A stretch of 64,000 nt of DNA from Psychrobacillus psychrodurans (GTDB lineage Bacteria > Bacillota > Bacilli > Bacillales_A > Planococcaceae). Below are positions 43,141 to 51,649 of the stretch, one piece after another. The position numbers were made by a program, and so were the translations under genes. A model generated the notes under the pieces. The model made no database searches, was not told the DNA's origin, and saw nothing but the letters and a program-made list of their open reading frames with translations. Within the stretch, counting starts at the first letter, position 1. Each line of letters begins with the position of its first letter. The stretch is taken from the NCBI RefSeq assembly GCF_027563345.1, contig NZ_JAMKBK010000004.1; one strand, 5' to 3'.

Positions 43141-44994
43141 TTAATTCATTATTTGGTTAAATATTTTATGGTGAATCTTTTTAGATTCTATTGGCTTCAT
43201 ATTTTGCGGCATATCATAGCCAATCCATACTGCTGCTGTATAAGTATCGGTAAGACCTGTAATCCAGTAGTCATAAAAGTCATTTGTTGTACCTGTTTTA
43301 GCCCCAACATAAGATGACCTAACGTTAATCCCTTTGCCAGTTCCGTTAACTACAACATCTGAAAGTAAATCTCTCATTATATTTACAGTTTTAGGGGACC
43401 ATACTTCTATCTTTTCTTCTTTCCATTCATATAAAGTATCGCCATTCTTATTCGTAACTTTGCGAATAGCATGAGCGGGTTTATACATTCCGTCAATAAA
43501 ACTTGTGTAAGCATCCGCCATCTCAAGTGTGGTTACTCCATTTGTTAAACCACCTAGAGCTGCAGGGTAAGTACGGTCACCCTCTATTAAATGGTTGAAT
43601 TGGAATTGGTCTAGCTTCGCAAATGCTTCCTCAATTCCAACAGTTTGTAATAGACGCACTGCTGGGGTGTTATGACTAAAACGAAAAGCTTGTTTTAAGG
43701 AGACATTTCCATATACGGCCCCCCCATAATTTTGCGGACAATAACTCGCAATACATAATTTACCGCCACTTATTTCATTGTTTGGAGTTAAAGATGTCAT
43801 TTCAAAAACAGGACCATAAACTAGTAATGGTTTTAAAGCAGAACCAGGTTGTCGTACAGCTTGATTAGCCCGGTTAAAATCAAACTTTCGATAATCTCTA
43901 CCACCAAACATGCTAACAATTTCTCTTGTTTCATTATTAATAACAACAGAGGCAGCCTGTAAGTCTTTAGTGTTTTTTAAAAGGTTATCAATATATGAGA
44001 CATCCTCTTTTTGTTTGTTAGGGTCTAATGCGGTATGAACGACTAGCCCTTGAGAAATTACTTCATTCACGCGAGTTTGTAATTCATTTTTATGAAACAC
44101 TGCTTGCTGCTCATTGGAAGCCGATTCGATTTTCTCTTGAAATCCCTCGCTAATACTGATCAAGGACTTTAGTTCGTCTAATACGTACGTACTATAGACA
44201 GGGTACAATTGTGTCTTTGTTTTTGTTTGAAGAACAATAGGCTCATTTTTTAACATATTCCCATGCTCTGTAGAAATTTTATCGTTTTTCACTAAAATAT
44301 CAATCAACAATTCTTGCCGCTTTTTAGTTGCTTCAAAATTTTTCAATGGGTTATATACACTGGGGTTATTTGGAATAGCGCTTATAAATACTTGCTGCGC
44401 TTCAGTTAATGCATTTAACGGTTTTCCAAAATAATAGGTTGCGGCTGCGCCAATTCCATAAACCTTGTTGCTAAAGTATATTTCGTTTAAATAATTTTCT
44501 AGTATTTCCTCTTTGTTAGATTGTTTTTCCATCTCGTAGGCGTAGACTAGTTCAGTGACTTTACGTTCATATGTTTTTTCTGTTGACAAGTAACGTAACC
44601 TTACTAATTGCTGAGTGATTGTACTCGCACCCTGGTCGCTTGAATTCGCTGCTGCATTTGCAAAAACAGCACGAAAAATCGCACTAAAATCAAAGCCAAT
44701 ATGATTATAAAATTCTACATCTTCACTTTGAATCAGTACCTCTTGAACGAAGAGGGGGATGGATTCTAATGGCAAGGGATCTCGCCACTCGACATAATCC
44801 TCCGAAAAAATTACCTTATCTTTATCTAAAAGAACGATAGGCGAAGTAATTGCTGGTGGATTAAGGGGAATAGCCCCTTTCAAATCTTCTTTAAACTCAG
44901 AGGCAGTTAAAATCTCACTATGGATAAACGAATATAAAATCCAAATGAGAGGAAAGCAAAGAAGAACGATAATATATCCGATTGCTTGACGCAT
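43141..44994 (-). CDS. Class A penicillin-binding protein (transglycosylase/transpeptidase)
   Basis: About 617 residues with one N-terminal membrane anchor. The GT51 glycosyltransferase domain shows the catalytic QSEDVEFYNHIGFD and STITQQLVR. The transpeptidase domain has the SxxK in RQPGSALKPLL, the SxN in FSHNTPAVR and KTGTTNDF. Both polymerisation and cross-linking of peptidoglycan are expected outside the membrane. ATG 44994 follows TTGGAGTG with 7 nt; the longer frame to 45015 has no site. Similar in size to PbpF/PbpG of B. subtilis. Confidence 0.92.
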   Translation of the reverse strand: MRQAIGYIIVLLCFPLIWILYSFIHSEILTASEFKEDLKGAIPLNPPAITSPIVLLDKDKVIFSEDYVEWRDPLPLESIPLFVQEVLIQSEDVEFYNHIGFDFSAIFRAVFANAAANSSDQGASTITQQLVRLRYLSTEKTYERKVTELVYAYEMEKQSNKEEILENYLNEIYFSNKVYGIGAAATYYFGKPLNALTEAQQVFISAIPNNPSVYNPLKNFEATKKRQELLIDILVKNDKISTEHGNMLKNEPIVLQTKTKTQLYPVYSTYVLDELKSLISISEGFQEKIESASNEQQAVFHKNELQTRVNEVISQGLVVHTALDPNKQKEDVSYIDNLLKNTKDLQAASVVINNETREIVSMFGGRDYRKFDFNRANQAVRQPGSALKPLLVYGPVFEMTSLTPNNEISGGKLCIASYCPQNYGGAVYGNVSLKQAFRFSHNTPAVRLLQTVGIEEAFAKLDQFQFNHLIEGDRTYPAALGGLTNGVTTLEMADAYTSFIDGMYKPAHAIRKVTNKNGDTLYEWKEEKIEVWSPKTVNIMRDLLSDVVVNGTGKGINVRSSYVGAKTGTTNDFYDYWITGLTDTYTAAVWIGYDMPQNMKPIESKKIHHKIFNQIMN

Positions 44995-45137
44995 AAACTT
45001 GCACTCCAATTCCAATAATCTTATAAGAAAAGCGCAAGCACCTAAGTTTGTCCTGGATTAAGGGACACCACAAGTTGGAAGCCATCCAATGGTCTAGGGG
45101 CTGGGGCTGGACAGTAGTAAAAAGAATATTATTCTTT
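44995..45137. other. Spacer between PBP and MFS genes
   Basis: Contains a GC-richer patch near 45050-45115 with GTCC/GGAC and CCACAAGTTGGAAGCC words but no gene. It probably holds the promoter of the PBP gene. Confidence 0.3.
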
Positions 45138-45182
45138 TCTAATAAAAAGAATAGCACACTTTCGGTATTGAAAGTGTGCTAT
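45138..45182 (-). terminator. Terminator of the MFS gene
   Basis: TAGCACACTTTC (45152-45163) pairs with GAAAGTGTGCTA (45170-45181). On the minus strand it is followed by TTCTTTTTATT. Confidence 0.87.
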
Positions 45183-45184
45183 CT

Positions 45185-46420
45185 TCACGATAATTTTGCA
45201 TGCATTTCTTCTTCTATCAATACATCCTCAAAATCTTTTCGAGGTTTCTTTCTAGCAAAGTAGATGATTGTAAATGCGATTAAGAACAATGCACCGGTAA
45301 CAACAAAGACTGATGAAATACCGATATACCCACTTATAAAGCCTCCAAACATTGGCCCGATTATATTACCTAAAAAGCGGAAACTTGTATTATAGCCCAT
45401 TAGTTCACCTTGAACCTCAATCGGGGCTTCTCTTCGTATTAAAGCCGTAGTAATCGGTATTAATCCACCTGAGGCAATGCCGAATAAGAACCGTAGAATT
45501 ATTAGTTGCCATAGTTCTGACACGAATGCCTGAGGAATGATAAACACAAAGGCAAGAATTAGAAGGAAGGATAATATCTTCTCATATCCAATCGAATCAC
45601 CGAGCTTCCCCCAAGTTCTAGCAAACAATAGACTTCCGACTCCGGTCGCACTAAAGGTTACACCAGCGAGAAGTGCAACTTCCTTAGAGTCAGTTAATTG
45701 AGAAACATATAAGGATAAGAGAGGTTGAATACTAAACAGTCCAATTTGTATCAACGAAGAAATCATTAGAACATTTAGGACGAGACGGTGATGAAATATA
45801 CTTGAAATAACAGTCTTTCTAGAATATTCGTGGTCACCAGCTTTTTTCTCTTTTCGAATCTCATGTATACCAAAAAGTACGATTAACGCCGCAATAGAAA
45901 CAGCTGTTGCTGTAATAATGAATGTGTATTGGAAACCGAATGTATCTGCTAGAAATCCACCAATAATAGGACCGAAAAGAGTACCAGAAACACTTCCCAT
46001 CTGTAATGTACCCATCGTTTTTCCAGCGATATTCTTTGGAGTTTGGGAGCTTATAAAGGCCAAGGAGGTTGGGATAAATCCAGTAACGATTCCCATAAAT
46101 AAACGGAGGACAAAGAAGGCTTCAACAGAATTAACAAACCCCATTAGCAAGACACTTAGAGCAATCCCAAATCCATTAATGATAAGAATTGGTTTATACC
46201 CGTATTTATCTGCGATTCTTCCCCAGATAGGTGACATTAAAAATGCAGACACGAATGTAGCACCGAACACTAGTCCAGACCACTTTTGTACATAAGCCTC
46301 GGAGAAATCTCCCATCGTATTAATATATAATGATAAAAATGGCATTATCATCGTCATAGTGGCCGAAACTAGAAAGATAGAAAACCACATGATCGTAAAA
46401 TTTCGTTTTTGTACGCTCAT
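45185..46420 (-). CDS. MFS transporter, multidrug efflux type
   Basis: A 411-residue major facilitator with twelve hydrophobic segments. The loop 2-3 signature GRIADKYGYKPIL, the motif C-like GPIIGGFLADTFG in helix 5, and the repeat signature GKLGDSIGYEKIL in the second half support a drug-proton antiporter of the 12-TM DHA1 group. Divergent from the cyclophilin gene. The substrate cannot be told. Confidence 0.87.
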   Translation of the reverse strand: MSVQKRNFTIMWFSIFLVSATMTMIMPFLSLYINTMGDFSEAYVQKWSGLVFGATFVSAFLMSPIWGRIADKYGYKPILIINGFGIALSVLLMGFVNSVEAFFVLRLFMGIVTGFIPTSLAFISSQTPKNIAGKTMGTLQMGSVSGTLFGPIIGGFLADTFGFQYTFIITATAVSIAALIVLFGIHEIRKEKKAGDHEYSRKTVISSIFHHRLVLNVLMISSLIQIGLFSIQPLLSLYVSQLTDSKEVALLAGVTFSATGVGSLLFARTWGKLGDSIGYEKILSFLLILAFVFIIPQAFVSELWQLIILRFLFGIASGGLIPITTALIRREAPIEVQGELMGYNTSFRFLGNIIGPMFGGFISGYIGISSVFVVTGALFLIAFTIIYFARKKPRKDFEDVLIEEEMHAKLS

Positions 46421-46556
46421 TGAAATCCCTTCTTTCTATGGTAGCGTAACTGTTCTATTTCTATTATAGAACATTTAGTGTGTCGAAGAAAGTTAGATAC
46501 TTTGTCACTGAATTATGGTGTATTGTTATGGTAAACTAATTTGGGGTGAATAATTC

Positions 46557-47294
46557 ATGAAAAAAATATTATTACTAATAGGTATAGCAACAACTATTTG
46601 CTTTTTAAGTGCGTGTGGAACAGATGATTCTAATGCACAGAAGGAAGAGGTAGAAAAAGAGGATTCTACTGTAAATTCTGATACCCAACAAGAAGGAGAG
46701 AAAATAATGTATCCACAACTTTCAAAAGAGATTGCTTCAAACGAAGCTTTAGTAACAATGAATACATCAATGGGACCAATTAAGATAAAATTATTCCCTG
46801 AACTAGCACCAAAAACAGTGGAGAATTTCTTAACACATGCAGAAAACGGTTATTATGATGGAATGATTTTTCACCGAATTATCCAAGATTTCATGATTCA
46901 GGGTGGAGATCCAACTGGTACTGGTATGGGTGGAGAAAGTATCTACGGAGCAGAATTTGAGGATGAGTTTTCCATGAATCTTTTTAATTTAAGAGGAGCT
47001 CTTTCAATGGCAAACGCAGGACCAAATACAAATGGTAGTCAATTCTTCATCGTTCAAGCTTCTGAACCACCTGCAACAGCACAGCAAATGATCGATGGTG
47101 GATGGCCAAAGGAAATTGCTGAAGCATACGAAAAAATGGGTGGCACGCCTCATCTTGATCAAAAACATACAGTATTTGGGCAAGTAATTGAAGGTTTAGA
47201 TATAGTTGACCAGATGGCAGCAGTTGAGACTGATGCAAATGATAAGCCAGTAGTTGATATTACTATAGATTCAATCGAAGTTGTTCAGAAATAA
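46557..47294 (+). CDS. Peptidyl-prolyl isomerase lipoprotein (cyclophilin)
   Basis: A 245-residue lipoprotein: signal peptide with lipobox FLSAC (Cys20), a short acidic linker, and a cyclophilin domain from about residue 60. The active-site region is FHRIIQDFMIQGGDPTGTGMGG, with NANGSQFFI-type core (GPNTNGSQFFIV). Likely assists folding of exported proteins on the outer face of the membrane. The next small gene lies 16 bp downstream. Confidence 0.92.
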   Translation: MKKILLLIGIATTICFLSACGTDDSNAQKEEVEKEDSTVNSDTQQEGEKIMYPQLSKEIASNEALVTMNTSMGPIKIKLFPELAPKTVENFLTHAENGYYDGMIFHRIIQDFMIQGGDPTGTGMGGESIYGAEFEDEFSMNLFNLRGALSMANAGPNTNGSQFFIVQASEPPATAQQMIDGGWPKEIAEAYEKMGGTPHLDQKHTVFGQVIEGLDIVDQMAAVETDANDKPVVDITIDSIEVVQK

Positions 47295-47310
47295 TTAGAG
47301 GAGTGTAAAT

Positions 47311-47514
47311 ATGTTCTCGTTTTTACATCTAGCTTTTTTATATTTTCCAGAAGATAAATCGGAATATATACCTGTAGTAATAGAATTAGTTGTTTTAATG
47401 GTTATTTGCGTACTCGTTTTTAGATGGCTGCTAAAAAAATCTAAAAAAGATGCAGAAAAAGCAAAAGTTTTAGAAGAAAGAATTATGCAAGCAAAACAAG
47501 ATAAACTTAAATGA
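47311..47514 (+). CDS. Small single-pass membrane protein
   Basis: A 67-residue protein with one hydrophobic segment (residues 21-42: VVIELVVLMVICVLVFRWLL) followed by a highly basic and acidic helical tail. GAGGAGTG precedes the ATG. It lies 16 bp after the cyclophilin gene, so the two are co-transcribed, and a terminator follows. Family not recognised. Confidence 0.7.
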   Translation: MFSFLHLAFLYFPEDKSEYIPVVIELVVLMVICVLVFRWLLKKSKKDAEKAKVLEERIMQAKQDKLK

Positions 47515-47539
47515 CAGTTTCCATAATGATAAAAGAAAT

Positions 47540-47580
47540 ACTAAAAGACTTTTCGTGATGAAGGGTCTTTTAGTGTTTTA
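47540..47580 (+). terminator. Terminator of the cyclophilin operon
   Basis: ACTAAAAGAC (47540-47549) pairs with GTCTTTTAGT (47565-47574), T residues follow. Confidence 0.8.
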
Positions 47581-47589
47581 ATAGATAAG

Positions 47590-47700
47590 CTCCACAAGAT
47601 TACCGAAAAAAGAGAGGTTGATCGTGGTATTCATCACGACCAACCTCTTGAAATCCCCCGAAAAGATGTAACAATGCCAGTCTGAAGCACTCCGGAGACA
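47590..47700. repeat. Dispersed stem-loop repeat, locus 3
   Basis: Has AAGATTACCGAAAAA (47595), then a hairpin AGAGGTTGATCGTG/CACGACCAACCTCT (47612-47625 with 47634-47647). TCACGACCAAC is the word shared with the other loci. It sits between the 3' ends of two convergent genes. Confidence 0.6.
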
Positions 47701-47774
47701 GTAAAAAATAAGTTTAATTCTTTTAAAGAGCACTTACGCTTTTCTTAAAGTAGATATTGTTATTCAAATTATGT

Positions 47775-48941
47775 CTATTGCAGTGATTTTACGAAGCGGG
47801 AAACTCCATCTTCCACAGTAGAGAGTGGACAGGCCACATTCATTCGTAAGAATCCATTTCCAGCTTCTCCGTACTTAGAGCCAGGCTCTAGAGCGAGCTT
47901 TCCAACTGATAAAAGGCGATCCATCATTTCTTTTTCTGAAAGGCCAGTCCCACGATAATCGATCCAAAGTAAATATGTACCCTCTGGTTTGGAAACCTTT
48001 ATGCCATCTAATCTCGAGAGGTTTTCTACCACGTAATCCATGTTTACTGTCAATACTTCTAACAGTTCCTCCAGCCAAGGATTCCCCTGTTCGTATGCTG
48101 TTTGGAGTGCTGTAAGAGAAAATATATTTAATCCCATATATCCACGGTTCATCTCAAGATTTTCTAAAACCTTCCGTTTTTTCTCATCGGGAACAACCAT
48201 AGTAGCAGCTTGAATTCCTGCTAGGTTAAATGTTTTTGTAGGTGCTAAAAAAGTTATGATGTTATTTGGATCTGCCGCCACTTTAAGCATTGGTATATGC
48301 TTATTTGGTTCGAAAATAAGATCGGAGTGAATTTCATCTGACAAAATTAAAACATTATATTGTTGACAAAGTTTAGCTATCTTTGTTAAGTCTTTTTCGC
48401 TCCATACCTTTCCACCAGGATTATGTGGATTACATAAGATAAAAGCTTTCACATCATTTTTTAAACAGTCTTCAAATGATTCCCAGTCCATCTCGTAGGA
48501 ATTATTCTTTTCTAATAACTGACTAGTGACTACTTTTCTACCTAAATTTGTAGGTACACTCATAAATGGAGGATATACCGGCGTATGGATAAGAACTTTA
48601 TCCCCAACTTCAGTGAATGCTTCAATAGCTTCTGCTATTCCAGGAATGACCCCATGAAGAAACAGAATCCATTCATTTTTTATAGTAAGTTGATGCTTTT
48701 CAGCTACCCAATTAGTAAGGGATGATTTTGTTTCTTCAGGCGCCATGGAATAACCAAATACTGGATGTTCCATTCGTTTATGTAGCGCATCAATGATAAC
48801 GGATGGGATGGCAAAATCCATATCCGCTACCCACATAGGTAGTACCTCCGAAGCATCGTTGATAGAATATACTTGCTCTAACATATCCCATTTGGCTGAA
48901 TATGTATTTCGGCGATTAAAAACAGTAGAAAAAATAGACAA
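47775..48941 (-). CDS. patB: MalY/PatB family aminotransferase, cystathionine beta-lyase
   Basis: A 388-residue PLP enzyme of fold type I in the MalY/PatB subgroup. The N-terminus VFNRRNTYSAKWDM, MWVADMDFAIP and the PLP lysine region LAPTKTFNLAGIQ are typical. B. subtilis PatB cleaves cystathionine and cysteine by beta-elimination. TTG 48941 follows AAAGGGGAAA with 5 nt and gives the family's length; the start at 48959 has no site. Divergent from yugE. Confidence 0.88.
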   Translation of the reverse strand: MSIFSTVFNRRNTYSAKWDMLEQVYSINDASEVLPMWVADMDFAIPSVIIDALHKRMEHPVFGYSMAPEETKSSLTNWVAEKHQLTIKNEWILFLHGVIPGIAEAIEAFTEVGDKVLIHTPVYPPFMSVPTNLGRKVVTSQLLEKNNSYEMDWESFEDCLKNDVKAFILCNPHNPGGKVWSEKDLTKIAKLCQQYNVLILSDEIHSDLIFEPNKHIPMLKVAADPNNIITFLAPTKTFNLAGIQAATMVVPDEKKRKVLENLEMNRGYMGLNIFSLTALQTAYEQGNPWLEELLEVLTVNMDYVVENLSRLDGIKVSKPEGTYLLWIDYRGTGLSEKEMMDRLLSVGKLALEPGSKYGEAGNGFLRMNVACPLSTVEDGVSRFVKSLQ

Positions 48942-49016
48942 AGTAATTTCCCCTTTCAATTTGTATTTATTATGTTATTATAACCCTATCTAATAAAACT
49001 AGTAAGGTGAAAATAA

Positions 49017-49277
49017 ATGGACACAATTGAGATGAATAGAAGAGCAGTTTGGACATTACAACAATGGGACCCATTTCACATTGGAGAAAATGCCTATGAA
49101 ACAGAAACTGCAGACGTAGTCGCATATTTGCAAAATATTGATCACCCATCTGAATTGGCAAAACGAATTCAGGAAATTTATGAACATTCTTTTGAAGAAT
49201 GGATTCCTTTAGAAAAATGTGTGGATATATCTTATAAACTAATAGCGTTAAAGTATGAAATGAAATGTATTATATAA
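49017..49277 (+). CDS. yugE: DUF1871 family protein YugE
   Basis: An 86-residue soluble helical protein with the family's TLQQWDPFHIGENAYETE opening. DUF1871/YugE, function unknown. AAGGTG lies 8 nt before the ATG. It is near patB as in the B. subtilis yug region. A bidirectional terminator separates it from the regulator gene downstream. Confidence 0.8.
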   Translation: MDTIEMNRRAVWTLQQWDPFHIGENAYETETADVVAYLQNIDHPSELAKRIQEIYEHSFEEWIPLEKCVDISYKLIALKYEMKCII

Positions 49278-49280
49278 AAC

Positions 49281-49318
49281 GAAAAAGCTTTCGGTTTTTA
49301 AACCGAAAGCTTTTTTTA
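49281..49318. terminator. Bidirectional terminator between yugE and the XRE gene
   Basis: AAAAAGCTTTCGGTTT pairs with AAACCGAAAGCTTTTT; A-tract on one side and T-tract on the other. Confidence 0.88.
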
Positions 49319-49322
49319 TAAA

Positions 49323-49535
49323 TTAAACTTCTTGAAGACCGTCTAATAAGTTAGAAGCTGGAACTTCAAGTGCATTCGACAATTTCAATATTGTTTGTAC
49401 TGATGGAGTTTCTGCGCCTGATTCATAGGCTTCTAACTTTCCAGTACCAATTCTTGTTTTTAATGCAAGAGTTTCTAGCGTAATGTTACGCTCTTCTCTT
49501 AATTGACGTAATTGCTCATGTAAATCTTTCTTCAT
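49323..49535 (-). CDS. XRE-family helix-turn-helix protein
   Basis: A 70-residue protein that is essentially one HTH_3 domain (LRQLREERNITLETLALKTRIGTGKLEAYESG). ATG 49535 follows AGGAGTGG; the longer frame to 49580 lacks a site. Such single-domain regulators often repress their own promoter or a neighbour. No operator is evident. Confidence 0.83.
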   Translation of the reverse strand: MKKDLHEQLRQLREERNITLETLALKTRIGTGKLEAYESGAETPSVQTILKLSNALEVPASNLLDGLQEV

Positions 49536-49625
49536 GATTCCATCCACTCCTGTCTTAATTATTATTATATTATAACACAATTCTTCGTAGAACTTTTGAT
49601 ATTATTGTCAGAAAAAGTACAATTT

Positions 49626-50963
49626 TTACATTAATAACTTCAAAGCACCTTGAATAAAAACGATGATTATTGCAAGCGGAGCGACAAAACGTACAATAAT
49701 ATACCAAGAATTTAATAAAAAATTATTCATTCTAAGCTCATGGATTAGCATGGACTTAGAAAAATGGAAACCAGCAAATAATGAAATAAATAATGCTCCT
49801 AACGGTAATCCAATACTACTTGTAAGGAAGTCAGCGAAGTCAAAGATGGACATACCTAGGATATCGACGTCTGATAGTACACCAAAAGATAAGGCACTTG
49901 GAATTCCAACTAAGAAGATGAGGAATCCGTATACCCAGGCTGCTCGTTTCCTTCTATCATATTTTGATTTGATCCCAATTGATACAATTATTTCTAACAT
50001 GCTGATAGAAGAAGTTAGTGTAGCAAATAAAAGTAATATGAAAAATAAAATTAAGAAATATTGACCAAAAATAATCTGCTCGAATACTGCTGGAATTATT
50101 ATAAATGCTAAGCCAGGTCCTGCGTCGGGGGAAAAGCCTAATGCAAACACTGCCGGAAAAATAACAAGCCCTGCCATAATAGATATTCCGATATTCAAGA
50201 CAGATACACTCATTGCCGACGATGCCAGTTTAGTTTCTTTCGGTAAATAAGATGCATAAGTAATCATTCCAGAAACACCAACACTTAAAGAGAAGAAAGC
50301 CTGACCTAAAGCAAGTAAAGCAGTTTCCCATGTGAAGTATGACCAATCTGGTACGAATAAAAACTTGATTCCTTCGATAGCGCCATCTAAAGTAAGAGAC
50401 CGAATTGCTAAAATAACAAAGAAAATGAGCAGGATTGGCATCATCCATTTACTGGCTTTCTCAATTCCACCCTTGATCCCACCCGCTACAATCCAAATAG
50501 TGAGTAGAATGAAAGTGGCCTGAGCAATTACAACCTCCCATGGATTTGAGATAACTGTATTAAACAAGTCATTAAAGAATGTTTCATTATTCCCATTTAA
50601 ACTAAATGTAACAGAGCGGAACAAATAAGATAAGATCCAACCACCAACAACACTATAGAATGATAATATGATAAAAGAAAATGCAAAACCTGCCCAACCG
50701 ATCAAAAACCAAGGTTTTCCAGGTGCCAGTTTTTTAAAGCCACTAACAGCATCTGCTTGGCCTTTTCTTCCAATTACAAATTCAGCAAGCAATATAGGTA
50801 GACCAATAAGAAAGGTACATAGAATAAACAAAATTACGAATACACTACCTCCATTTGTACCCGCCATATATGGAAATTTCCAAATCGCACCTAGTCCAAT
50901 TGCACTTCCGGCTGCCGCTAATATAAATCCAATTTTAGATCCAAAATGATCTCGGTTTGTCAC
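49626..50963 (-). CDS. Sodium-dependent transporter (NSS/SNF family)
   Basis: A 445-residue LeuT-type symporter with eleven or twelve membrane segments. The first segment SKIGFILAAAGSAIGLGAIWKFPYM contains the sodium- and substrate-binding break of the NSS family. GTG start with AAAGGAGGAAT upstream. Substrate probably an amino acid. The gene is divergent from the ECF sigma factor gene. Confidence 0.9.
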   Translation of the reverse strand: MTNRDHFGSKIGFILAAAGSAIGLGAIWKFPYMAGTNGGSVFVILFILCTFLIGLPILLAEFVIGRKGQADAVSGFKKLAPGKPWFLIGWAGFAFSFIILSFYSVVGGWILSYLFRSVTFSLNGNNETFFNDLFNTVISNPWEVVIAQATFILLTIWIVAGGIKGGIEKASKWMMPILLIFFVILAIRSLTLDGAIEGIKFLFVPDWSYFTWETALLALGQAFFSLSVGVSGMITYASYLPKETKLASSAMSVSVLNIGISIMAGLVIFPAVFALGFSPDAGPGLAFIIIPAVFEQIIFGQYFLILFFILLLFATLTSSISMLEIIVSIGIKSKYDRRKRAAWVYGFLIFLVGIPSALSFGVLSDVDILGMSIFDFADFLTSSIGLPLGALFISLFAGFHFSKSMLIHELRMNNFLLNSWYIIVRFVAPLAIIIVFIQGALKLLM

Positions 50964-51031
50964 GATAATTCCTCCTTTAATAGGACTGTCTTATTGTACA
51001 CGAGGATTTATAGAAAATGTAAACTGATTTG

Positions 51032-51060
51032 TGAAACAATCTAGAACAATCTTTCGTATC
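51032..51060 (+). promoter_or_regulatory. ECF-type promoter upstream of the sigma factor gene
   Basis: TGAAAC (51032-51037), a 17-bp spacer, then CGTATC (51055-51060), 31 bp before the sigma gene. It fits the B. subtilis SigW/SigM-type pattern (TGAAAC-N16-CGTA) apart from one extra spacer base, so autoregulation is likely. Confidence 0.75.
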
Positions 51061-51091
51061 ATCAGTAGAGTAAAGAGAAAGAGGGAGGATT

Positions 51092-51649
51092 ATGTTAGAG
51101 CTTGAGTTAATAGAACGAGCACAACAGGGGGACAAAGCAGCATATACAGAACTTATACATATACATCACAGGACCGTTGAAAAGTTTGCATTTCAGTGTG
51201 GCGTTCTGGTTCATGACATTCCGGATGTAACTCAAGAAGTTTTCGTGAAGCTATACCGATTTCTACATCAATTTCAGCGTGATCGGTTTACCACGTGGTT
51301 ATACAAAATCACATTAAACACAGCTAGAGATTATTACAGAAAAGAAACAAAGGAAAAAGAAAAGAGTCATAAGCTAAATACAGGAATCAGAGAAACTTAT
51401 ATGTCAAAATCCGCAGAAGATCGAGTTTTAGTATTTGAAGAAGACCGCGAACTCCATAAAGCCATTCAATCACTCGATGAAAAATATCGTCATCCTATCA
51501 TTATGTTTTACTTTCATGAATTATCCTATGAACAAATTGCAGAAGTATTAAATGTACCCCTATCGACGATAAAAATACGTCAATTGAGAGCTAAGGCATT
51601 ATTAAAATCAGCATTACAATTGAATGGAGGAGTTAGACATGGACGATAA
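51092..51649 (+). CDS. ECF RNA polymerase sigma factor
   Basis: A 185-residue sigma-70 factor of the extracytoplasmic function class. Region 2 includes IPDVTQEVFVKLYRFLHQF near residue 47 and the -10-recognition helix; region 4 is LSYEQIAEVLNVPLSTIKIRQLRAKALL near residue 150. Strong GAGGGAGG site. The next gene overlaps it by 11 bp and encodes a single-pass membrane protein, the arrangement of an anti-sigma factor. The promoter suggests positive autoregulation. I cannot assign it to a named sigma (W, M, X, V, Y). Confidence 0.9.
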   Translation: MLELELIERAQQGDKAAYTELIHIHHRTVEKFAFQCGVLVHDIPDVTQEVFVKLYRFLHQFQRDRFTTWLYKITLNTARDYYRKETKEKEKSHKLNTGIRETYMSKSAEDRVLVFEEDRELHKAIQSLDEKYRHPIIMFYFHELSYEQIAEVLNVPLSTIKIRQLRAKALLKSALQLNGGVRHGR

